Below, piece after piece: positions 7,748 to 10,727 of a DNA stretch of 10,727 nucleotides. The stretch comes from Baffinella frigidus (taxonomy: Eukaryota; Cryptophyceae; Cryptomonadales; Baffinellaceae), in contig MU647580.1 of the NCBI GenBank assembly GCA_026770585.1, positions 32,516-43,242 on the forward strand. Direction: 5' to 3'. The position numbers and the translations under genes are program-made. The notes under the pieces are model-generated. The model worked only from the letters and a program-made list of their open reading frames with translations. It made no database searches and was not told the origin of the DNA. The first letter of the stretch is position 1, and each line of letters begins with the position of its first letter.

Positions 7748-10624
7748 TCCCTCGTCCTTATTGATGCACGCGATCGTTTCATCAGGACCCCGAAACACCA
7801 ATCTCGAACCTTTGAATCTCAAAACCTAAAGGCGTGTCGACTATGTTTAGGGTTTAGGGTTTAGCCCTCAAGGCGGAAACCGATGATATTTATAAGGATA
7901 TGTCTGACAATAAAGAACATTATGATTTATCAAACTCTAAGGACCTTGGCTTATTTAAAGATGAATGCGGTGATAGTGTTATGAGTGGTGTCGACTGTGT
8001 TTAGGGTTTAAGGTGTAGCAACTTCCTGGTCGTTCCGAGTGGCCTGATCGGTTGTAGCTCTAACCCGAAACCCCGAATATTCAACACCCGAAAACCGAAA
8101 ACCGAAACCCGAAACCCGAAAACTGGAAACCGAAACCCGGAAAACTGAAACCCGAACCCCGAAACCCTCAGTCCTGCACCCGAAATCCGAAGCCCTCCTT
8201 ACTCCTAAACTCTTTAGGGTTTTGGGAAAGATAGGTCAAAAGGCTGACGGATCAGCAGAGATTTAATTTCGGAACAAGACAGAATCTGCCCCGCTATCTT
8301 AGGCTTCCGACGCCGAAGATAAGGGTGTATATGCTATTTTAGGCATACAATGATGCTATCTTACGCCTTTTTATGTGGACAGATTCTGGTATGTTCCGGG
8401 ATGAGATGGCTCTTCGCGTGCATGATCGTGATTTCAGATACTACTCAGGTTATGGATATTCTGATATACGTATATCATGTGGCATACGTCTGTATTTTTC
8501 GGTGAAATCCTCGTATACAGCCATGCAGATATACGTACATATTTGCTGATATTCGTATATCCTCTTGACGAGCTTGCTCCTCACGTGCATGATCGTGGCT
8601 CTTGGGGACAGAGACGAGGACGAGACCCGCCGGATTTTCTGATATACGTATATCATGTGGCTATCCTGTGCTGAAATGCGTATATCCTGTGCTGAAATGC
8701 GTCTATCTTGTGCTGATATACGTATATCCTGGGTATAGGTATGCGGAGTTTTGTATACAGCCATGCTGATATACGGAGAGACATGCTGAGATACGTATAT
8801 CCTGGGTGTAAATATGCTGAGATATGTATATCCTGTGGCCTGCAGGTGAAGAGGTAGACCGACGCGCAGAGGCTCCTCCTCGCGCGGATGATCGTGGCTC
8901 TTGATTTCAGATACTACTCAGGTTATGGATATATGCTCATATACGTATATCATGTGTTCTCATAATAAAAAAACTTGATAATTCTCGTGTACAGACATGC
9001 TGAAATACGTACAGATATGCTGATATACGTATATCCTGGGTATAGATATGGTGACATACGTATATCCTGTGGGCGACAGGTGAAGAGGCTGACGGATCAG
9101 CAGAGGCTCCTCCTCGCGCGGATGATCGTGGCTCTTGGGGACGGGGACGAGGACGAGACCAGGCGGCTTTTCGTAGATATGGGGTTCCGGTACGGAACCT
9201 TCCCTACACCCTAAACCATAAACCCTAAACCATAAACCATAAACCCTAAACCCTAAACCCTAAACCCTAAACCCTAAACCCTAAACCATCGCTAAACCCT
9301 AAACCCTGAGCAACCTTCACCCCAAACCCCAAACCCTCAATCCTGCTAAACCCTGAACCCTGAACCCAAACCCGAAACCCGAAACAGGACCAAGCAGATG
9401 AATCCTCTCGTGATTCTCAAGACCGCGACGCTCTACTTCGATCGCGACGGGTACCAGTCCCGAAACCCAGAGGGTTCCCAACCCAAAAGTTGATTTCATA
9501 GGAGAAATCATAGGAGAAATTACTAAGGCATAGGTAAATTTACTGATGGTTCTGAATTAAATCAATTAGCTCCGGAAAATCCGGTTTGTACCAGGAAAAA
9601 GGGACCCAGTGGTTCTCAAGACGGCGATCCTCTACTTCGACCGTGACGGGTCAGTCCTGAAACTCGAAACCCGAACCCGTTGGGGCCCTTTTCGTTGCAC
9701 GCCCTTTGACAGTTGGAGCTCTTTGTGAGAAAGATGGGGTGTGGCTGATGAATTATGTGTACTGTATCCGGACGTGACTGATGAATTATGTGTGCTGTAT
9801 CCGGACGTGACTGATAACTCCCGTGGCGTGAGGCCGGTCCACCAAAATCATCTGAGCCATGATGAGGTGGATCTGGACAAGATGGTCGTCAATAAAGAAC
9901 TCTCTCTCTCTCCGGACGTGACTGATAACATTTGTACGGCAGGCCGGACGTGACTGATGAATTATGTGTATTTTATCCGGACGTGACTGATGACATTTGT
10001 ACGACAGGCCGGACGTGACTGATGAATTATGTGTGTTGTATCCGGACGTGACTGATGATATTTGTACGACAGGCCGGACGTGACAGGGGGCATGGACGCG
10101 CGCGCCTACTTTGAAAGCCTCCAGGTGCAAACAGGGGTTAGGGGGGTTGGGGTTGAGGGGTTTAGGGGGGTTTGCTTGCGCTGACGCCAACGGGTGTGGT
10201 TTTGCCTGCATAAAATGGACCTGCTGACGCCAACGGGCGCGGTTTTTGCGTGTGCTGTCGCCAACCGGCGTGGTTTTGCCTGCGCTCAACACCAAATGGA
10301 CGTGCTGACGCCAACGGGCGCGATTTTGCGTGCGCTGACGCCAACGGGTCCGGTTTTGCGTGCACTAGATTGACGCGCTGACCCCAACCGGCGCGGTTTT
10401 GCCTGCATAAAATGGTCGCGCTGACGCCACCGGGTGCGGTTTCGCGTGCGCTGACGCGAACGGGTGCGGTTTTGCCTGCAGAAAATGGACGCGACGGTGG
10501 GCGTGCCGGACGATTTCGTGATGGCGGCGCGAGTCGCGCTGCTGCTCCGCGGGCTCGGCTCTCTCCTGGGGCAGGAGATCAGTGTCGCTAAGGCCTGGAG
10601 GCCCCTCGCTCTCCAGGCTCTCCG
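2781..10624 (+). CDS. ABC1/UbiB/ADCK-type atypical kinase, C-terminal half, seven exons (partial gene)
   Basis: Spliced as 2781-2842, 4153-4207, 5576-5628, 9080-9189, 9388-9450, 9833 (or 9857)-9917, 10482-10624. All junction phases agree and no stop interrupts the roughly 181 codons. Visible in order: GHQILINGEFNGDPHPGN (catalytic loop, with Asp and Asn of D-P-H-P-G-N), LGLIDYGQ (DFG-equivalent metal-binding Asp), VKRLTDQQRLLLARMIVAL, LFVDMGFRTK, LYFDRDG, VPDDFVMAARVALLLRGLG, AKAWRPLA. These are hallmarks of the ABC1 kinase-like family. Known members act in chloroplasts (plastoglobules, prenylquinone and carotenoid metabolism) or mitochondria (COQ8/ADCK3, ubiquinone synthesis). The targeting peptide and the KxGQ and Ala-rich motifs are not in the window, so compartment and substrate cannot be assigned. 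Exons are GC-rich, while introns are repeat mosaics up to 3.45 kb. Both gene ends are missing. The family call is firm; exact splice sites are inferred. Confidence 0.9.
2911..3225 (+). repeat. Echo array of the exon 1 donor junction
   Basis: The exon end plus donor (CAGAGCCTTCTCGCC|GTAAGT) is copied at 2917-2938 (GGAGTCTTCTCGCCGTAAGT), 3060-3080 and 3185-3204 (AGAGCCTCCTCGCCGTAAGT). Each copy continues into the same CAACAACTCCCC intron start, so the copied unit spans the splice junction. Copy 2911 also keeps CCGGCTGCGG from further inside the exon. Confidence 0.85.
3325..3482 (+). repeat. Interstitial telomere-type repeat CCCTAAA
   Basis: About twenty CCCTAAA heptamers with sporadic variants (CCATAAA, CCCAAAC, CCCTCAA), inside intron 1. 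Confidence 0.95.
3803..3973. mobile_element. Foldback element with TCATCCCGTCAGG ends
   Basis: 171 bp. TCATCCCGTCAGGTATGTGA at the left pairs with the complement at 3954-3973, and homology continues inward through CAATG-TTCGGAGTC...CGAAATTTAC to a short loop near 3885. Arms are about 75 bp. No coding content. Confidence 0.87.
4058..4143 (+). repeat. GTCAACTTTCGTGTTTC tandem before exon 2
   Basis: About five diverged units of GTCAACTTTCGTGTTTC occupy the 95 bp before the exon 2 acceptor, so they also form its pyrimidine-rich tract. GTCAACTT words are shared with the first part of intron 1. Confidence 0.85.
4153..4207 (+). CDS. ABC1K gene, exon 2: first half of catalytic loop
   Basis: Acceptor GCACGTGCAG ends at 4152; donor GTCACC begins at 4208. 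There are 18 codons plus one base: VHGHQILINGEFNGDPHP-G. The segment G-x-F-N-G-D-P-H-P-G-N is the signature ABC1K catalytic loop, and its Asp corresponds to the catalytic-loop Asp of the ADCK3 structure. The intron falls inside the Gly codon after DPHP, so the paired catalytic Asn is encoded 1.37 kb away. The exon is preceded by a GTCAACTTTCGTGTTTC-type tandem and followed almost at once by an AG microsatellite. A 39/40-identical copy of its 3' half plus donor lies at 5240-5279. Confidence 0.92.
4220..4317 (+). repeat. AG/GT microsatellite
   Basis: (AG)n with a GTGTGTGTG interruption and AGACAGAGACAGAAAG-type ends, 12 bases after the exon 2 donor. Open frames on either strand through it are low-complexity artefacts. 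Confidence 0.95.
4343..4485. mobile_element. Foldback MITE with CATCTCG ends
   Basis: About 28-bp inverted ends: CATCTCGaAAGATAACTGAA TCAGTTCC at the left, complement at 4457-4485 (one mismatch). The AT-rich core contains two CCTAATT words. About 143 bp, non-coding. Confidence 0.85.
4687..4808 (+). repeat. Dispersed repeat with 24-bp palindrome (copy 2 of 3)
   Basis: Direct copy of 148-265, with its own perfect palindrome at 4758-4781 and the same GCTGCTAAGTGG tail. It lies in intron 2. Confidence 0.85.
5041..5082. repeat. Long stem around CTCAAGTTATAACTTGAG
   Basis: TTGGTCACGTAGCTCAAGTT at the left pairs with AACTTGAGATGCGTGACCAA at the right, with about three mismatches. TGTGTAGTAATTTTCAT at 5010-5026 just before it also occurs in the MITE at 7389-7527. 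Confidence 0.8.
5240..5279 (+). pseudogene. Partial duplicate of exon 2 with donor
   Basis: Matches 4171-4210 at 39 of 40 positions, covering the codons for LINGEFNGDPH and the donor. The single change (C to G) turns the codon for the second Pro of DPHP into Arg, breaking the catalytic motif. It lacks the exon's 5' half and has no acceptor, so it should not be used. The telomeric array begins immediately after it. Confidence 0.88.
5281..5570 (+). repeat. Interstitial telomere-type array CCCTAAA
   Basis: About forty heptamers of CCCTAAA with CCCCAAA, CCTTAAA and CCCGAA-like variants, ending five bases before exon 3 at CCGCAG. It fills the place of the pyrimidine tract. Confidence 0.95.
5576..5628 (+). 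CDS. ABC1K gene, exon 3: catalytic Asn and DFG-equivalent
   Basis: The acceptor CCGCAG at 5570-5575 directly follows a telomeric-repeat array. Two bases complete the split Gly codon, followed by 17 codons: NILVMPSGALGLIDYGQ. N is the catalytic-loop Asn, and the Asp of LIDYG is the equivalent of the kinase DFG Asp (here DYG). The exon ends CAG in phase 0 and is followed by GCAACC, so the donor is GC rather than GT. Continuing the reading frame instead gives low-complexity PNPEPRDP-like sequence, which is not family-like. Exon 4 fits perfectly in phase 0. Decayed copies of this exon's 3' end plus donor recur through intron 3. Confidence 0.92.
5786..5935 (+). mobile_element. ATCCGGG-ended MITE, copy B
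   Basis: Ends ATCCGGGAACATGTTTAATT and its near-exact complement (...AAACATGTCCCCGGAT). The core is shared with copy A at 1499-1648. Inserted in intron 3 within CCCTCAA repeats. Confidence 0.87.
6175..6302. mobile_element. MITE-like element with ACCACGCCAGAGT ends
   Basis: Perfect 13-bp terminal inverted repeats enclose 128 bp, including an internal perfect stem AACCGTGTC/GACACGGTT (6211-6230). It appears to split an exon 3 echo: AAGGCTT lies to its left and ATGGCCAGGTT to its right. Confidence 0.8.
6364..6489 (+). repeat. 63-bp tandem duplication
   Basis: Two nearly identical 63-bp units, each containing CCCTCACCCTAATAGCGGAT and GAAACACCAACCCC within CCCGAAA repeat. Open frames on both strands here are repeat artefacts. 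Confidence 0.92.
6580..6830. repeat. GC-rich block with 121-bp-spaced direct repeat and palindromes
   Basis: GGTACC(C/A)AGGGTGTGGGGGC through TTTTAGGCTGGGAAC occurs at 6640-6685 and 6761-6806. A perfect palindrome GCGTGACC/GGTCACGC lies at 6725-6740 and a stem CCACACCCT/AGGGTGTGG at 6751-6777. The block differs in composition from the surrounding C-rich heptamers. No domain was recognised in its open frame. Confidence 0.8.
7160..7360. mobile_element. MITE with TTGTCGAAATGGGCT ends and TA duplication
   Basis: 201 bp. Inverted ends TTGTCGAAATGGGCTCCGCG and complement, with a second inverted block TCGAGGTCAGGTCAG inside. TA flanks both sides (7158-7159 and 7361-7362), as for Tc1/mariner-type insertions. 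The core is T-rich and non-coding. Confidence 0.9.
7389..7527. mobile_element. Foldback MITE with TATCCGGGG ends
   Basis: 139 bp. Ends TATCCGGGGaaACC and complement. Inner arms AATGAAAATTACTACAC at about 7425-7441 and complement at 7475-7491, with TTACTAGTAA in the loop. The ATCCGGG end resembles the pair at 1499-1648 and 5786-5935, but the core differs. Confidence 0.88.
7590..7746 (+). repeat. Two TC microsatellite blocks
   Basis: CTCTCTCTTTCTCTCCCTCT-type at 7590-7637 and (CT)n at 7680-7746, with GTGTGTGTC between. Overlapping Ser/Leu/Pro open frames are artefacts. Confidence 0.93.
7864..8004 (+). pseudogene. Fossil coding fragment of unknown, probably mobile-element, origin
   Basis: One frame is open for 46 codons, reading ALKAETDDIYKDMSDNKEHY then DLSNSKDLGLFKDECGDSVM, up to TAG at 8002. 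Codon use is AT-rich, unlike the GC-rich kinase exons, and amino acid composition is balanced, unlike the repeats. The LGLFKDE stretch recalls a segment near the C-terminus of proteins of large Maverick/Polinton-like DNA elements; this is a recollection-level resemblance only. It is bounded by direct repeats GTGTCGACTRTGTTTAGGGT (7832-7851 and 7988-8007), has no start, and is too short to act. Confidence 0.45.
8020..8057 (+). repeat. Decayed exon 3 copy, 9-bp deletion
   Basis: AACTTCCTGGTCGTTCCGAG TGGCCTGATCGGTTGTAG aligns with the body of exon 3 (AACATCTTGGTCATGCCGAG...), lacking the nine bases around GCACTCGG. It is preceded by an AG-ending GTGTAG. Unlike the other echoes it keeps the 5' half of the exon. 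Confidence 0.75.
8234..8430 (+). pseudogene. Decayed exon 4 copy interrupted by a MITE
   Basis: GTCAAAAGGCTGACGGATCAGCAGAG (8235-8260) matches the first 26 bases of exon 4. The match resumes after the MITE as GGCTCTTCGCGTGCATGATCGTG (8408-8430). Confidence 0.82.
8263..8402. mobile_element. MITE with CGGAACA..CAGAATCTG ends inside the exon 4 copy
   Basis: Inverted ends CGGAACAAGACAGAATCTG (8270-8288) and the complement at 8380-8398, with GAGAT flanking on both sides (8258-8262 and 8403-8407), a likely 5-bp target duplication. The core has repeated GCTATCTTA/GCTATTTTA words. Confidence 0.82.
8568..8638 (+). pseudogene. Decayed exon 4 copy (middle and end)
   Basis: About 71 bases align with exon 4 from its CAGAGGCTCC to GCGGCTTTTC, including ATGATCGTGGCTCTTGGGGA and CGAGGACGAGACC. 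The 5' part is replaced by array sequence and no donor is retained. Confidence 0.87.
8839..8905 (+). pseudogene. Decayed exon 4 copy with acceptor and in-frame stop
   Basis: Acceptor-like CCTGCAG is followed by GTGAAGAGG then TAG in the exon frame, then AGAGGCTCCTCCTCGCGCGG ATGATCGTGGCTCTTG identical to exon 4. It breaks off at GATTTCAGATACTACTCAGG, a sequence also following the copy at 8430. The stop shows the copy is dead. Confidence 0.9.
9080..9189 (+). CDS. ABC1K gene, exon 4: C-lobe after DFG
   Basis: Acceptor GGGCGACAG ends at 9079 and donor GTACGG starts at 9190. It has 36 codons plus CG: VKRLTDQQRLLLARMIVALG followed by DGDEDETRRLFVDMGF. This matches the ABC1K segment just after the DFG-type motif (Q-V-K-x-L-x-x-x-Q-R and the acidic stretch before MGFR). 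The split Arg codon is completed by exon 5 to give MGFRTK. Three earlier decayed copies lie upstream in intron 3 (8234-8430 interrupted by a MITE, 8568-8638, 8839-8905). One carries an in-frame TAG, which marks this copy as the working one. Confidence 0.93.
9190..9387 (+). repeat. Intron 4: telomere-type array
   Basis: The intron begins GTACGG and ends CGAAACAG. CCCTAAA and CCATAAA heptamers fill 9209-9307, then CCCCAAA, CCCTGAA and CCCGAAA variants run to the acceptor. Nothing else is present. Confidence 0.92.
9388..9450 (+). CDS. ABC1K gene, exon 5 (TKQMNPLVILKTATLYFDRD)
   Basis: Acceptor CGAAACAG ends at 9387 and donor GTACCA starts at 9451. One base completes the Arg of MGFR, followed by 20 codons, then GG of a split Gly codon. 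The product runs MGFR-TKQMNP...LYFDRD-G, as expected for ABC1K proteins. Intron 4 (9190-9387) is only 198 bp and is nearly all CCCTAAA and CCCGAAA-type heptamers. A second version of this exon lies at 9603-9649; this copy is preferred because its acceptor keeps the frame. Confidence 0.88.
9451..9832 (+). other. Intron 5 (to tentative exon 6)
   Basis: Begins GTACCA. It contains an AT-rich stretch with GGAGAAAT repeats (9490-9600), a second copy of exon 5 (9603-9649), CCCGAAA words, a TTGGAGCTCTTTGTGAGAAA stretch (9712-9731) considered and rejected as an exon, and two CCGGAC|GTGACTGAT units. Confidence 0.6.
9603..9649 (+). pseudogene. Second copy of exon 5
   Basis: Reads DPVVLKTAILYFDRD-G against NPLVILKTATLYFDRD-G of exon 5, one codon shorter, with its own donor GTCAGT and the same following TCC-GAAAC intron start. 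The open frame extends upstream, but the nearest AG (CCAG before GAAAAAGG) joins out of frame with exon 4 and quickly meets TGA. Probably a dead duplicate. The third-position substitutions and the conserved protein suggest it was once under selection. Confidence 0.78.
9735..10085 (+). repeat. CCGGACGTGACTGAT dimeric array around exon 6
   Basis: CCGGACGTGAC occurs at 9768, 9801, 9912, 9944, 9977, 10009, 10042 and 10074. Spacing alternates 32 and 33 bp, with two linker types (ACATTTGTACGRCAGG and GAATTATGTGTRYTRTAT), giving a 65-bp dimer. Exon 6 interrupts it in register: 9834, 33 bp after 9801, reads CCGGTC. Confidence 0.93.
9833..9917 (+). CDS. ABC1K gene, exon 6 (tentative; alternative start 9857)
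   Basis: An exon is needed here because exon 5 ends with two bases of a codon and exon 7 begins in phase 0. The stretch ending CCGGAC before GTGACT at 9918 satisfies both. Two weak acceptors keep the frame: GTGAG ending 9832 (28 codons, PVHQNHLSHDEV...) or CTGAG ending 9856 (20 codons, HDEVDLDKMVVNKELSLSPD). The region between YFDRDG and PDD is variable in the family, so the residues do not decide it. Seven further copies of CCGGAC plus a GTGAC donor lie around it, like the junction echoes of the other exons. The part 9857-9917 is common to both options. Neither acceptor has a good pyrimidine tract. Confidence 0.5.
9918..10481 (+). other. Intron 6
   Basis: Begins GTGACT and ends CCTGCAG. First the dimeric donor array to 10085, then a short G-rich stretch (10130-10170, GGGGTT/TTTAGGGGGG), then the acceptor array 10171-10481. 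Confidence 0.72.
10171..10481 (+). repeat. Echo array of the exon 7 acceptor
   Basis: Eight units of CTGACGCCAACGGGYGCGGT followed by TTTGCSTGC. Several continue as ATAAAATGGAC or CCAAATGGAC, copying the true junction TTTTGCCTGCAG|AAAATGGACG. Only the last unit has CAG; the others have CAT or CGC, so they lack a usable acceptor. Long open frames on the minus strand are repeat artefacts. Confidence 0.93.
10482..10624 (+). CDS. ABC1K gene, exon 7: LLRGLG / AKAWRP helices
   Basis: Acceptor TTTTGCCTGCAG ends at 10481 and donor GTATGT starts at 10625. It has 47 codons plus CG. Key segments are KMDATVGVPDDFVMAARVAL, LLRGLGSLLGQE and ISVAKAWRPLALQAL. The PDD-x-x-x-x-x-R-V-x-L-L-R-G-L-G pattern followed by A-K-A-W-R-P-x-A is typical of plant/algal and bacterial ABC1K C-terminal regions. 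The exon is strongly GC-rich. It ends in phase 2, so the gene continues past the window. Its acceptor region is copied repeatedly upstream (10171-10481). Confidence 0.92.
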
Positions 10625-10727
10625 GTATGTCCCTACACCCTACACCCTACACCCTGCATGCTACACCCTACACTCTATACCCTGCATGTTACACCCTACA
10701 TCCTGCATGCTACACCCTACACCCTAC
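10625..10727 (+). repeat. Intron 7 start: CCCTACA array
   Basis: Donor GTATGT is followed at once by CCCTACA heptamers and CCTGCATG(C/T)TACACC variants to the window end, a further variant of the telomere-type heptamer. Confidence 0.92.

Larger units (their letters stand above)
8455..9070 (+). repeat. GATATACGTATATC palindrome array
   Basis: More than ten copies, several perfect, of the self-complementary 14-mer GATATACGTATATC, linked by GCTGA on the left and CTGTG/CTGGGTATA on the right. It is interleaved with exon 4 copies and runs to 10 bp before the exon 4 acceptor (TATATCCTGTGGGCGACAG). Isoleucine/tyrosine-rich open frames here are artefacts. Confidence 0.92.
5629..9079 (+). other. Intron 3 of the ABC1K gene (GC donor, 3.45 kb)
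   Basis: Begins GCAACC and ends GCGACAG. First part (5629-7157): CCCGAAA-type heptamers carrying serial copies of the exon 3 end, MITEs and a duplicated GC-rich block. Middle (7158-8060): two MITEs, TC microsatellites, a fossil protein fragment and a last exon 3 echo. End (8060-9079): CCGAAA repeats, a MITE-split exon 4 echo, and a GATATACGTATATC array interleaved with two more exon 4 echoes. No independent gene was recognised. Confidence 0.85.

Noticed and set aside
7500-7864. Ser/Leu/Pro-rich open frames
   Set aside because: Generated by TC microsatellites in two frames; low complexity.
9712-9737. Possible exon TTGGAGCTCTTTGTGAGAAA GATGGG (LELFVRKMG) after TTGACAG
   Set aside because: It looks exon-like, but the phase does not fit: joined to exon 5 it meets TGA at once, and joined to exon 7 it is out of frame.
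9786-10295. 169-codon open frame on the minus strand
   Set aside because: It reads through the exon 6 donor array and the exon 7 acceptor array. The residues are repeat translations (SVTSG.., KTTPVG..), with no domain.

Overview
The window is eukaryotic nuclear DNA, not prokaryotic. It holds short GC-rich exons with GT-AG (one GC-AG) introns, long stretches of plant/algal-type telomere heptamer (CCCTAAA/TTTAGGG), microsatellites and many foldback (MITE-like) elements. The telomere type and the kind of gene suggest a photosynthetic protist or alga with a bloated, repeat-rich genome. Nothing here fixes the lineage more closely. No tRNA, rRNA, CRISPR or bacterial-type operon was seen.

One gene can be supported. 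Seven small exons on the + strand (2781-2842, 4153-4207, 5576-5628, 9080-9189, 9388-9450, about 9833/9857-9917, 10482-10624) join with matching phase at every junction. Together they give about 181 residues from the C-terminal half of an ABC1/UbiB/ADCK-type atypical kinase. The catalytic loop DPHPGN, the DFG-equivalent LIDYG, and the following C-lobe segments (VKRLTDQQR, LFVDMGFRTK, LYFDRDG, ALLLRGLG, AKAWRPLA) are all readable. The N-terminal half, with the KxGQ motif and Ala-rich loop, must lie upstream of the window, and the C-terminus downstream. Exon 6 is the weakest call.

Layout: 1-2780 is a mosaic of repeats and foldback elements, probably the intron before exon 1, because it carries two decayed copies of the exon 1 acceptor. 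2843-4152 is intron 1 (echoes of the exon 1 donor, telomeric repeats, a foldback element, a GTCAACTTTCGTGTTTC tandem). 4208-5575 is intron 2 (AG microsatellite, two foldbacks, a near-perfect partial copy of exon 2, a telomeric array). 5629-9079 is intron 3, 3.45 kb with a GC donor (serial decayed copies of the exon 3 end, several MITEs, a fossil protein fragment, a GATATACGTATATC array, three decayed copies of exon 4). Intron 4 is 198 bp of telomere-like repeat. Intron 5 holds a second copy of exon 5. Introns 5-6 hold a 32/33-bp dimeric array built on the exon 6 donor. Intron 6 ends in an array built on the exon 7 acceptor. Intron 7 is a CCCTACA array.

The most striking feature is this recurring architecture. 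Nearly every intron is made of iterated, decaying copies of the exon-intron junctions that bound it ("exon echoes"), mixed with intron-specific variants of the telomere heptamer and later MITE insertions. One MITE sits inside an exon echo.
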